From Gemmataceae bacterium (lineage in GTDB: Bacteria; Planctomycetota; Planctomycetia; Gemmatales; Gemmataceae), in contig SIAJ01000004.1 of assembly GCA_009691845.1 (NCBI GenBank), forward strand, positions 85,813 to 149,812: 64,000 bases of DNA, written 5' to 3'. A program made the position numbers and the translations under genes. Position 1 is the first letter of the stretch; every line of letters starts with the position of its first letter. Below the pieces are notes generated by a model. That model had not been told where the DNA came from and did not search any database. It worked only from the letters and a program-made list of their open reading frames with translations. Below, piece by piece: positions 33,970-42,349 of the stretch.

Positions 33970-35763
33970 ATGGCCCTGACAGCCGCGCAACTCGACCAGC
34001 AAAAGAAACAAGCCGAGGAACTATTGTTCTCCGGACCGGAGACCCTCGGCCTGGCCAAGGGTTTCTTCTTTGGGCATTTCAGTTCCCGCTTCGTGTTTCC
34101 CTATCCGCAGCTTGCCCCAGGCGTTCAGGCAGCCGTGGATCAGGCTGTTGCCAAGACTCGGAAATTTTGCGACGAACGAATCGACGCGGCGGCCATCGAT
34201 CGGAACAAGGATATTCCGCGTGACGTGATCGATGGCCTGGGTGAGCTTGGCATGCTGGGCATGACGGTGCCGACGGAACTCGGAGGGCAGGGCTTCAATC
34301 AACAGGGCTATACGCAAGTGATGGAAGTGTTGGGTGCCCACGATTCGTCGACGGCCGTGTTCGTGAACGCCCACCACAGCATTGGCATTCGGGCGATCAT
34401 GTTGTTCGGCACGGAAGCACAAAAAGCTCGCTGGTTGCCGGACCTGATCGCAGGTCGCAAGCTGGGTGCGTTTGCCCTCACCGAGCCTCAGGCAGGATCC
34501 GATGCTGGCAATGTGCAGACGCGTGCCGTGCTGACGGAAGACGGGTCCGCCTACATTCTCAATGGCGAAAAACGCTACATCACGAACGCGGCCATTGCTC
34601 AGGTTCTCACGGTAATGGCCCGCACGCCGGCCCCGACGGCTAACAAGCCGGACGACACGCGAATCACCGCCTTTCTCGTCACGCCGGACATGCCGGGTTT
34701 CGAAATCATCGAAGCCCGGGCCGATAAGTGCGGCATCCGCGGCACGGCAACCGGAAAGTTGCGATTCACGAACATGCGCGTGCCGAAGGAAAACGTCCTT
34801 GGCCCCGTGGGGAAAGGATTGAAAGTCGCCCTCACGGTCCTGGATTTCGGCCGCACGACCTTTGGGGCCAGTTGCACGGGTGCCGCGAAAGCCTGCCTGG
34901 AAGCGGCCGTCAAACATGCGAAGTCGCGAATCCAGTTTCAGCAGCCGCTCGCCGAGTTTGAGTTGGTGAAGAAGAAGATCGCGTTCATCGCCGCTCATAC
35001 CTTTGCCATGGAATCGGCCACGCGGGTGTGTGCCGCCCTGATTGACAGCGGCGATGATGATTACATGCTCGAAACGGCCATCCTGAAAGTATTCTCGACC
35101 GAGCATCTCTGGACCTGCGTCTACGAAGTGATGCAGGTGATGGGAGGCGCATCCTATTTCACGGATCGGCCACAGGAACGCTGGATGCGCGACGCACGCA
35201 TCAACACAATCGGCGAGGGGGCGAACGAGGTCCTGAAGGCGTTCATCGCTGTCGTCGGTTGCCGTGGGCCCGGTATGAAACTCGATGCCATGCGCAAGAG
35301 CCCGATGCGCAATTTGCTTCGTCTCGCGGGCTACGGTGCGAGTTATGTGTGGAAGAAGACTGCCCTCTCGGGAGGGCCGGCTATCCTGGTTCAACGTGCC
35401 GAACTCAGCGGTGCCGCTTCTCGATTGGCCAAGCAGATCAAACGTCTCGGCACGGCGCTGCCCGGAGTCTTCTTGAGGGCAGGCAGTGAAGCCAAGTTCA
35501 TCCAGTCGCAACTCGTGCACGAGCGATTGGCGGACATCGCGATTGATCTGTATGTGTCAAGCTGTGTGTTGAGCCGGCTTGATTCGATGCTGCGAAACGG
35601 ACCGGCCGAGAGTAAATCGATCGACACCGTCGGCGAAGTGGAAGCCGGAAAATACTTCCTGGACCTCGCGGCTCGGAGAATCGAGGAGCGTTTCGCCACG
35701 CTGAACGACAACGACGATGCGTTGACCGTGAAGGCGGCCGATGCGGCACTGGCACGCTGGTAA
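33970..35763 (+). CDS. Acyl-CoA dehydrogenase, VLCAD/ACAD9-like with C-terminal extension
   Basis: This 597-residue flavoprotein oxidises acyl-CoA to trans-2-enoyl-CoA. Typical motifs: GMTVPTELGGQGFNQQG, GAFALTEPQAGSDAGNVQT, FSVTEP-like part of the FAD site, GIRGTATGKLRFTNMRVP, DFGRTTFGASCTGAAKAC and QVMGGASYFTDRPQERWMRD. The catalytic Glu region reads IGEGANEVLKAFIA, where VLCAD has FEGTNDILRLF. The C-terminal 180 residues (KTALSGGPAILVQRAELSGA and beyond) are the extra helical domain of long-chain ACADs that helps bind the membrane. The start at ATG 33970 has an acidic-free polar leader. Electron acceptor would be ETF, not seen here. Confidence 0.93.
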   Translation: MALTAAQLDQQKKQAEELLFSGPETLGLAKGFFFGHFSSRFVFPYPQLAPGVQAAVDQAVAKTRKFCDERIDAAAIDRNKDIPRDVIDGLGELGMLGMTVPTELGGQGFNQQGYTQVMEVLGAHDSSTAVFVNAHHSIGIRAIMLFGTEAQKARWLPDLIAGRKLGAFALTEPQAGSDAGNVQTRAVLTEDGSAYILNGEKRYITNAAIAQVLTVMARTPAPTANKPDDTRITAFLVTPDMPGFEIIEARADKCGIRGTATGKLRFTNMRVPKENVLGPVGKGLKVALTVLDFGRTTFGASCTGAAKACLEAAVKHAKSRIQFQQPLAEFELVKKKIAFIAAHTFAMESATRVCAALIDSGDDDYMLETAILKVFSTEHLWTCVYEVMQVMGGASYFTDRPQERWMRDARINTIGEGANEVLKAFIAVVGCRGPGMKLDAMRKSPMRNLLRLAGYGASYVWKKTALSGGPAILVQRAELSGAASRLAKQIKRLGTALPGVFLRAGSEAKFIQSQLVHERLADIAIDLYVSSCVLSRLDSMLRNGPAESKSIDTVGEVEAGKYFLDLAARRIEERFATLNDNDDALTVKAADAALARW

Positions 35764-35778
35764 GCTAGCGCGCAACTC

Positions 35779-37224
35779 TCACTTAACCGCCTTCGCCTTG
35801 GCAAGCAGCACTTTCATTTCCCTCACAATCTCCGCCGCCGCCGGGTCCTCCGCCAGATTCTTGAGTTCCCCCGGGTCCTTCTCGTAGTCGTAAAGCTGGC
35901 TGCCCTTTTTGCCGTCGTCCCATTCGGTGTACCGATAGCGTTCGTTGCGAATGCTGTAGCCCATGAACCAGGCCTGCTTTTTTGCGGGCAGCTTATCTCC
36001 GGTCACGGTCGGCGTACCTCGGCTGACTTGCGTCAATGCAGGCTTGTCCCACTTGGCTTCTGGATTGTCGAGAAGCGGCTTCAGGCTTGTTCCTTCCGGC
36101 CCCTTTGAAATCGGGATCCCGCACAAGTCGGCCAGGGTCGGATGCAAATCGATCAATTCCACGGTTCGACGCGATGCCTTGCCATTCCCCTTGGCACGCG
36201 GGTCGTAGACGATGTAGGGCACGCGAGCCGAGTTTTCGAACACGCTCATCTTCTGCCACAGCCCGTGCTCGCCCAGATGATAGCCGTGATCGCTGATGAA
36301 CACGACGATCGTTTTGTTCGCAAGTTTCAAGCGTTCGAGTCCATCGAGCACGATGCCGACTTGAGCGTCCATAAACGACGTGGCCGCGAAATAAGCCTGC
36401 ATCGCCTGCTTGCGAAGTTCATTCGTTAGCGTTTCCTGTTCCTTCTTCGCACTGCCGAACGCCGGCACGGGGGCGGATTTCATGTGGTCGGCTGGAACCT
36501 CCGCAAGTTTGATTCCGGATGTTGGATGCATGTCGAAGTATTTCTTGGGTGCCACGTAGGGCGTGTGGGGCCGAAAGAAACCGCAGGCCAAGAAGAACGG
36601 GCGATCCTTGTTGGCTTCGAGTTGCTTGACGACTTCGTTCGCAATCAGGCCATCGGTTTGTTCCGCGTCGGCTCCATCGGCGGCCAGCCAACTCAACGTG
36701 CCGCCGAACCGGGCGGGTCCTTTGCCCTTTGGAAGCAGGGTGAAGATTTTCTCCTCGTCGTCCTTGTCGCGGCCCTTGGGATTGATGACTTTTTCCCACG
36801 ATGGCTCATCGTCCAGTCCGTCGGTTCCGATCTGAGCGGGCACGCCATAGTGGTAAAGCTTGCCAACGCGAGCAACGAAATAGCCCGCCTTGCGAAAGGT
36901 TTGCGGCATCGATACCGCGTCCGGAACATTCTTGCGAAATTGGGTGGCATTCTCGTAAACGCGAGTAGTATCGGGCCGCAAGCCCGTTAAGAATGAGGCA
37001 CGGCTAGGATTGCAGAGCGGAAACTGACAGTAAGCTCGATCAAAGCGGACGCCTTTGGCTGCCAGCCGATCGATGTTCGGCGACTTGCCCGTCGCGCTGC
37101 CGTAGCAGCCAAGTGCGTTGTTCGTCAGGTCGTCGGACACGATGAACAGAACGTTCATCTTCTGCTCGGCAACGGCCGTGAAGGGAATCACGAGCAAGAG
37201 TAGCAAGGTGCGCATGGTTGGCAT
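35779..37224 (-). CDS. Exported Cys-type sulfatase (choline/iduronate-sulfatase-like)
   Basis: The product is about 481 residues from ATG 37224 (MPTMRTLLLLLVIPFTAVAE; the ATG three codons later at 37215 is equally good). It hydrolyses sulfate esters in the periplasm or outside. The formylglycine motif is CNPSRASFLTG, a Cys-type site that needs an FGE/anSME maturase (not in the window). The metal site includes NVLFIVSDDLTNNALGCYG and FISDHGYHLGEHGLWQKMS. The C-terminal part ends QLYDYEKDPGELKNLA. Planctomycetes carry many such enzymes for sulfated polysaccharides (known). Substrate is unknown. Confidence 0.92.
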   Translation of the reverse strand: MPTMRTLLLLLVIPFTAVAEQKMNVLFIVSDDLTNNALGCYGSATGKSPNIDRLAAKGVRFDRAYCQFPLCNPSRASFLTGLRPDTTRVYENATQFRKNVPDAVSMPQTFRKAGYFVARVGKLYHYGVPAQIGTDGLDDEPSWEKVINPKGRDKDDEEKIFTLLPKGKGPARFGGTLSWLAADGADAEQTDGLIANEVVKQLEANKDRPFFLACGFFRPHTPYVAPKKYFDMHPTSGIKLAEVPADHMKSAPVPAFGSAKKEQETLTNELRKQAMQAYFAATSFMDAQVGIVLDGLERLKLANKTIVVFISDHGYHLGEHGLWQKMSVFENSARVPYIVYDPRAKGNGKASRRTVELIDLHPTLADLCGIPISKGPEGTSLKPLLDNPEAKWDKPALTQVSRGTPTVTGDKLPAKKQAWFMGYSIRNERYRYTEWDDGKKGSQLYDYEKDPGELKNLAEDPAAAEIVREMKVLLAKAKAVK

Positions 37225-37252
37225 TCCGGGAGGGGGGAAGCAAAAGGCATTG

Positions 37253-37321
37253 TAGCCGCACTCGCCAGAGTGCGGGAGACACACGCATTGGCACGTCCCC
37301 GCGTTCTGGCGAACGCGGCTA
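37253..37321. repeat. Imperfect inverted repeat with co-varying arms
   Basis: Arms 37253-37276 (tagccgcactcgccagagtg plus cggg) and 37298-37321 match as reverse complements at 20 of 24 positions, and the mismatches are transitions in two dinucleotides. A related element is at 44075-44130. Confidence 0.65.
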
Positions 37322-37365
37322 GGAGGACTGGCTAGGATCGCTGATGGCCCTGTTCAATTTCCATC

Positions 37366-37637
37366 ATGCTTCGCACTCTCCTCCTCTGCCTCGCTTCACG
37401 CCGCCCCTGTTGATTACACCCGCGATGTGCGGCCGATTCTTTCGCAGCATTGCTTCAAGTGCCACGGACGATCTGGGTTACAGCATCGTCGAGAAGCTGG
37501 TTCACATTCACGATTTGCAAGCGACGCTTTTACATTGCCTGGGGCTTGACCATGAACGCCTGAGGTTTAGGTACGCCGGCCGCGATTTCCGACTCACCGA
37601 TGTGCATGGCGAGGTGGTGAAGGACATTTTGATGTAA
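37366..37637 (+). pseudogene. Deletion scar: start of a cytochrome C-type/DUF1549 gene joined to the end of a DUF1501 gene
   Basis: ATG 37366 begins a signal peptide ([11 protein letters not shown]) that goes out of frame within about 15 codons. In another frame the DNA reads [20 protein letters not shown], the planctomycete cytochrome C start with its CxxCH. Directly after, in a third frame, it reads [20 protein letters not shown] then [20 protein letters not shown] and [16 protein letters not shown] to a TAA at 37635, which is the DUF1501 C-terminus. The two genes normally lie in tandem, so about 4 kb between them appears lost and the remnant is frameshifted. A functional product is very unlikely. 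Confidence 0.8.
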
Positions 37638-37676
37638 CGCGTCTCTATGGCAAAGCGAAACGCTTCAGAACACTAG

Positions 37677-37750
37677 TCCTCACTGATCTCCGCTAATCAA
37701 TCGCTCGATCCGAAAAACATTCTTCTTGGATTAGCGAAGATCAGTGAGGA
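37677..37750. repeat. Intergenic inverted repeat (tcctcactgatct...)
   Basis: Arms 37677-37700 (tcctcactgatctccgctaa plus tcaa) and 37726-37750 (ttggattagcgaagatcagt plus gagga) are reverse complements except for one substitution and one extra base. The loop is 25 bp. It lies between the scar and the efflux adaptor gene and could be a terminator or a dispersed palindrome. Confidence 0.75.
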
Positions 37751-37896
37751 TTAGCGTTTTAGTTTCTTTCTGGTTTCTCCGGGATCTTTCGGAGAACTTC
37801 ACAAGCCAATGTCCAACCTCCGTTGACTCTCCTGGTCCGTTCGATCTACCATGAGTGTGATCGGTTTAGTCGTCTCTTAACTCGCGAGCATTCCCC

Positions 37897-39147
37897 ATGA
37901 ACGACTTTAACGAGAGCGTGGTCGTCAACGGCAACGCCAGCCTCAGCGATCGCGTGAAGGAACTGCGACTGACCGGCCGAATGGATTCGGGCTCCGCGAA
38001 TGCTGGCAGCACGGCCTGGCTGCCGTGGCTGCTCTGTTTCTTTCTTGCCGTCGGCTGGGCGGGCTTCGGCATCAAGTGGCTACGCGGCACGGATACCAAA
38101 GCGACCGACGCGGCCACCGATGGCTCAATTGGCACAAGCACAGCCAAGCCAGGATCGCCCGGCGTCACGGATGCTGTGATGCTGGAAGTGAAGGGTTATC
38201 TGATCCCGACGCAGCAAATTTCGATCAGCCCGATCGATGTGGCCGGCCGCGTTACCAAGCTGAACATCGAAGAAGGGATGTCCTTCAAGAAAGGCGACAT
38301 TCTCGCCGAGATCGATTCGACTCCGTTTGAAGCTCAACTCGCGGAGACCCGGGCTCAGGTAGCCGGGGCCAAGGCCAAGCTCGCGGAACTCCAGGCGGGA
38401 AGTCGCCCGGAAGAAATTGCCCAGGCATTGGCGGAACTCGACGACACGAAAGCTCAACTCGACCAGCTCAAGCGAGAATGGCAGCGATTTGAGAGCCAGA
38501 AAACGCTGTCGATCACGACGCGGGAATACGAACAATCCCAGGCGAATTATTTATCCGGTTCGAGGCGAGTTGAAGCGAGACAGAAGGCCTACGACCTGGC
38601 CAAGCTTGGGCCACGCAAGGAACGCATCGAGGCGGCCGAGGCCGAGCATAACGCCACGCTCGCACGCCTGACTCAGGCCCAATGGCGGCTCGCCAACTGC
38701 ACGATCACATCGCCAGTGACTGGCGTGATTCTCACCAAGAAGGCCGAGGTTGGCAGTTTGATCAACCCGGTTGTGGGTGGCGTCTCGCCGAACCTTTGCG
38801 ATATCGCTGACTTAAGAAAGCTCGAAGTGGATCTGGAGGTTCAGGAACGCGACATCAGCAAGGTGCGACTCGATCAGGTGTGCAAGATCAAGCCGGACGC
38901 GTACCCGGATCGGACCTACGATGGCTACGTCGAACGCGTGATGCCGATCGCCAATCGTGCCAAGAGCGTCGTCCCGGTTCGCATCAAGGTCGTTCCACGT
39001 GAGGACGAGAAACAGGGCCAGTATCTCAAGCCTGAAATGGGCGTCACGGTGACGTTCAGCAATCGAACGGTGACGGCCGAATACAAGGCGGACGTAAAAC
39101 GCAAGCTGGAGGATGATTCGGAGAGTTCGATTGCTCCGAAGAAGTAA
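37897..39147 (+). CDS. HlyD/RND-type membrane fusion (periplasmic adaptor) protein
   Basis: This 416-residue adaptor has one N-terminal membrane helix (WLPWLLCFFLAVGWAGFGIKW, about residues 42-60), then a lipoyl-like half (VAGRVTKLNIEEGMSFKKGD, ILAEIDSTPFEAQLAETRA), an alpha-helical hairpin rich in Ala/Glu/Gln (about 155-245), the second lipoyl half (NCTITSPVTGVILTKKAEVG) and a beta-barrel (KLEVDLEVQERDISKVRLDQ). Such proteins bridge an inner-membrane pump to the outer membrane. The usual permease and ABC genes do not follow: the next DNA is an IS remnant, so the operon may have been cut. Confidence 0.9.
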   Translation: MNDFNESVVVNGNASLSDRVKELRLTGRMDSGSANAGSTAWLPWLLCFFLAVGWAGFGIKWLRGTDTKATDAATDGSIGTSTAKPGSPGVTDAVMLEVKGYLIPTQQISISPIDVAGRVTKLNIEEGMSFKKGDILAEIDSTPFEAQLAETRAQVAGAKAKLAELQAGSRPEEIAQALAELDDTKAQLDQLKREWQRFESQKTLSITTREYEQSQANYLSGSRRVEARQKAYDLAKLGPRKERIEAAEAEHNATLARLTQAQWRLANCTITSPVTGVILTKKAEVGSLINPVVGGVSPNLCDIADLRKLEVDLEVQERDISKVRLDQVCKIKPDAYPDRTYDGYVERVMPIANRAKSVVPVRIKVVPREDEKQGQYLKPEMGVTVTFSNRTVTAEYKADVKRKLEDDSESSIAPKK

Positions 39148-39160
39148 GTCGAATCAAGCA

Positions 39161-39703
39161 AAGTAGTCGGCACACTCCGAGCTTGTGAATGTTCAGGTCG
39201 ATTCCTACCGAGGGTCACTCGCGGATGAGGAGCGGGGCGTTATTCTTCTTATGGAAGCGGACTTTCCTCGCAGGATGCACCCCTTGGATGACAGTGTTCC
39301 CAAAGCCGAGTCCGCCCCTCGGCTGCGACTTGCCGAACGTTGGCAGGGCCGGATGATCACCGAGTCCCTCGAACAACGTCTCGACGCCAACCATCCCGTT
39401 CGCAACGTTTGGGCCTTTGTCGAGCAACTCGACCGGTCGCCGCTTCACGAACGCATCTGAGCCGTTCGCGGACACGTTGGCCGCAATGCCAATGACCAGA
39501 GCCTCCTTCTGGCAGCTTGGAATCAGGCTCCACGAGGAGCTAAAAAAAGTTCGCGACCGCCCGGGAGGGCGGAACCGTGATGAGGGTGGCCAGCGGACTG
39601 CCCAGTCGGCTACCAACGGAGTTTTTGAAAAACCTCGCCTTGAGCGGGAAGCGAGGGCACGACAGTGGCATTTGTTCTCACGCTCGGAGTGTGCGGACTA
39701 CTA
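39161..39703. mobile_element. IS/MITE-like segment bracketed by separated halves of the dispersed palindrome
   Basis: The left end aagtagtcggcacactccga (39161-39180, continuing gc) and the right end gctcggagtgtgcggactac (39682-39701, continuing ta) are reverse complements at 20 of 21 positions. They enclose about 500 bp with a transposase remnant. Either the element has family palindromes as its terminal repeats or it inserted between two halves of one copy. I see no target-site duplication outside the ends. Confidence 0.65.
39185..39530 (+). pseudogene. Decayed IS1182-like transposase, N-terminal part
   Basis: The frame encodes WQGRMITESLEQRLDANHPV then RNVWAFVEQLDRSPLHERI, a TGA at 39458-39460, and continues in frame AVRGHVGRNANDQSLLLAAW. 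Order and wording match the start of IS1182/IS5-superfamily transposases (E..L..DH..R.V.AFV..LDLS, then R..AVRGH.GRNA.DP..LLALWLYA; family knowledge). After LLLAAW similarity stops, and the DDE core is absent. An internal stop plus truncation make it non-functional. Confidence 0.7.
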
Positions 39704-39814
39704 TGCTTGCGGTTCAACCGCGTTTAAGACCCCAGGCAAAATAACTTCCGGACTTCAGCCTTCGCAGCATCCGACTGCCCGCATGGACGCCAGTATCCGA
39801 GATACGCTCTGGCC

Positions 39815-39898
39815 TTCAGTCCAACGGACTGAAACATTCCAGCCCAGGGCAACGCCCTGGGAATACGTGCAATCAGGCGGCAAACGCCCTGTAAGGGC
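39815..39898. repeat. Cluster of three small perfect hairpins
   Basis: The hairpins are ttcagtcc-aac-ggactgaa (39815-39833), cccagggc-aac-gccctggg (39843-39861) and gccct-gta-agggc (39886-39898). Two share the loop aac. No gene covers them (855 bp lie between the efflux adaptor and the next gene). The arrangement is typical of a dispersed multi-hairpin repeat, possibly structured in RNA. Confidence 0.75.
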
Positions 39899-40002
39899 AA
39901 AAGGAACCTTAATCCCAAAGGAGCTTCTCATCGAATTCGATTTGTGCCTTTGCGGGGATCGCACGGACTCGGAAAAAATGAGTGGTTGCTGCTCAATACT
40001 CG

Positions 40003-40803
40003 CTATTTTTTCAGAGCGTCTGCGATCTCTTTGCCGGATTTTGCCATGGCCTTGGTCAAGACGTCGAGTTGGCCCGTTTCGGCCGCCTGGAACACTTCGT
40101 CCATCCGTGCCAGAGGGTCTTTCAACTTTTCCTGAAGCATCGTCAACTCGTTGCCTGCAAGTGTTCGCAACTTCTCGCGAGCGCCATTGAGAGCCGCATA
40201 GAACGGTTGGCGTGCCCCGGTGTGCGCCAGGGCAAATCTGAGCCGCATATGCCGCAATCCAAAACCATCCGGGCTGCCGCGGCCCAAAGGGGACGCCATA
40301 CCCAAGATGGCAACCGTGATCTTGTCGCCCGGTTTCGTGGGCATCGGTGCGTTGCTCATCCAGGTGGTTGGCGGCTGGTTGGTGGCCGACAACATCCCAT
40401 CCTTGCTCCACAGGCCTGCCGATTTGCCGTTGTTGTAGGCGTAAAATTCCCAACTTCCGAGCACGTTGGTTTCGATGCCGAGATTGTAGCTTTTGAACGT
40501 GAATTTTCCGATCTTCTCCGGCACGACGAAGCTCACCCGATACCAGCCGGCCGCACCAGGCTTGCCCTGCCCATGCACCTCGTAGGGGTCCTTCAAGATC
40601 TTCATCGAGGATTCATTGCTGTCCAGCGCGTGCAGCGACGGTTCCAGGCCAGGACGAAACTTCACGTCCTTGGCCAGGTCGATGGAATCCAGTTCGATCA
40701 GGCGCTGGATCAGTTTGGTCAGGTCCGACTCGCTCTGCGCTTGTGCGGAACCAACGGGGAGCAAACCCAGGCTCAAGAGGAGAATCATCCGATAGGAACG
40801 CAT
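40003..40803 (-). CDS. Exported protein of unknown function
   Basis: The product from ATG 40803 has 266 residues. MRSYRMILLLSLGLLPVGSAQA is a signal peptide. The middle is beta-rich (GWYRVSFVVPEKIGKFTF, IETNVLGSWEFYAYNNGKS, KPGDKITVAILGMASPLG), like a jelly-roll or sugar-binding domain. The C-terminal 80 residues are helical and charged. No catalytic motif is visible. It lies 73 bp after the candidate selenoprotein gene on the same strand and may be co-transcribed with it. Confidence 0.7.
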   Translation of the reverse strand: MRSYRMILLLSLGLLPVGSAQAQSESDLTKLIQRLIELDSIDLAKDVKFRPGLEPSLHALDSNESSMKILKDPYEVHGQGKPGAAGWYRVSFVVPEKIGKFTFKSYNLGIETNVLGSWEFYAYNNGKSAGLWSKDGMLSATNQPPTTWMSNAPMPTKPGDKITVAILGMASPLGRGSPDGFGLRHMRLRFALAHTGARQPFYAALNGAREKLRTLAGNELTMLQEKLKDPLARMDEVFQAAETGQLDVLTKAMAKSGKEIADALKK

Positions 40804-40876
40804 GTATTTCCTCCGATGCAAACAATCGAGACTGTTTACAGGTGAAGATTTCAACCCGGATCTGGTGGAGGAATCA

Positions 40877-42298
40877 CTACTTCTTCTGCCGTTTTTTCCA
40901 ATCTTTCTCCCACTTCTCGGGGTCCCAGTAGAACGGCTCGCGTTCTTTGAAGATGTACGCGTGAACGAAGGAACGTGGTCGTCGTCGTTCGGCAGGAACC
41001 TGGTAAGCGGTCGAATCGATCTCGAAGGCAAACCCTAATGGCACTGGCGTCTCGCGAGTTGCTTCCTTCCAGCCATCGTTGCCGGCAAACCAGGAGCCGG
41101 CGTAATCGCCGAGGGCCGCCATATTCCAGCGCGTAATACGCTTGCCAGTTCGGTCGTACTCTAGCACTCCCTGCATTCGGGCGTCGTAGCGGTTTTCGAC
41201 GGTCTTCAACACCTTGCCCGTGGGATAAAGTTTCAGCGGGCCAGTGCCGGATAGCAGCACGGTCCCTTCAATTCGCAGGCTAACTTTTTGGGCGGTGACC
41301 TCCTCGACCGTGAGATTGAGTTCGGCCTCGCGCACCGAGTTGGGCTGCCAGACTTGTTCGACGACCCAAAGAGTTTGCGGCCACATCCCATACAGACAGA
41401 TGCGTCGGGCCAGCTTTGCGGGGACCTTGAAACTCTGCCCCTTTTGTGGGTCTTGCGGGATGAGCGAACGGCACTCTTCTTCCGTCAGCCACAGCGAGCC
41501 GCGCTGCCCGTGTGGTGCGTGGGTGCGAAAGCCGCCAAGATCTTTGCTTTCAGGGAGGCGATACTGTCCATCGTTGGAGCGACCGAGCGGGCGGTCGTAA
41601 ACCGTCAGAACCAGGCCGCCCGGAGGAGGCGCGGGGACGGGACTCACTACGCTGTCCACCGATTTGGCTCGCCGTTCGTCCTCCGGAAGTTTCGCGTAAT
41701 CCGCCAGAACTCCCTTGAGTGCCGGCCCCAGCCCGTTCTTGTCGCCGTATTTCACGGCCCCTGAAAGAAGGCGGCCGGTCGAGGTCATCAGCACAAGTTG
41801 CGTACCTTGCAGCCAGCCCTTGCCTTCCGTTGGCAGTTGTTGGGCAATGTAGAATCGCTTCCACGCGGCTTGATAGACGTCATCTTTGCTGTTGATGTAC
41901 CAGCCGGGCGCGAAGCAGGAGAACTTGTCGTTGAGGATTTGAATGGCATCGTCGGTGTAGTTGGCGGAACCACCTGACAGGTGGTGAGCGGCAGCGCTTC
42001 AGCAAACGCCGAGAGGCTCGTTGTATCCCGCCCCGCCCGTGTAGCAGATGATAATCGGCTTGTCCTCGGCCGCCGCCTTCTTGCGTGCCGCCACCACGTC
42101 TGTCAACCACTGCACCTTGAGATGCCGCCATTCGTTGTCATGCGGTCGAATCAGGCTGTAGAGTTTCTCGAAAGCCTTTGGCGTCAAATCTTGCTTCGTT
42201 GCCTGCAGCGGCTTTTCAACCGGCGATTGTGCGTGCAGGCCAGATGTAGCCAGGCCAGCGAGCAAGACAGTGGCGGCCGTGAGATGTGTCATCCTCAT
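40877..42298 (-). CDS. Exported thioredoxin-fold-like protein with in-frame TGA: candidate selenoprotein (or nonsense-mutated gene)
   Basis: ATG 42298 starts a signal peptide (MTHLTAATVLLAGLATSGLHA). The frame runs to DKPIIICYTGGAGYNEPLGVC, meets TGA at 42001-41999 and continues with no other stop for 373 codons to 40877 (SAAAHHLSGGSANYTDDAIQ, ILNDKFSCFAPGWYINSKDD, GWLQGTQLVLMTSTGRLLSG). Residue 100 would be Sec, next to Cys99. A strand, a Cys-containing turn, a helix, then LND-K-F and a final TQLVLMTSTG strand resemble thioredoxin/DUF255-like redox folds. A SECIS-like hairpin follows the TGA. The second half (residues about 170-473) is beta-rich and unassigned. The alternative is a single nonsense mutation; sel genes are not in the window. 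Confidence 0.6.
41969..41985 (-). promoter_or_regulatory. SECIS-like hairpin just after the in-frame TGA
   Basis: In the transcript ACCACCU-GUC-AGGUGGU forms a perfect 7-bp stem with a GUC loop. It starts 13 nt after the UGA, and its loop starts 20 nt after it, within the known bacterial SECIS window (about 16-37 nt, loop with an early G; established knowledge). It is coding sequence too (HHLSGG). Confidence 0.5.
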
Positions 42299-42349
42299 GG
42301 TTCGGTGCTCTCCCAATCTGCGGTGGTGAGTCGTTGTTCAAATCCACGC

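Noticed and set aside
39417..40190. Plus-strand 257-codon frame after the IS remnant
   Set aside because: It crosses the palindrome, the hairpin cluster and the antisense of the gene at 40003, and it has no coherent domain.
40877..41794. Separate gene starting at GTG 41794 in the second half of the TGA gene
   Set aside because: The same frame is coding for another 68 codons upstream to the TGA, there is no SD at 41794, and the start would fall in the middle of a predicted strand (GTQLVLMTSTG).
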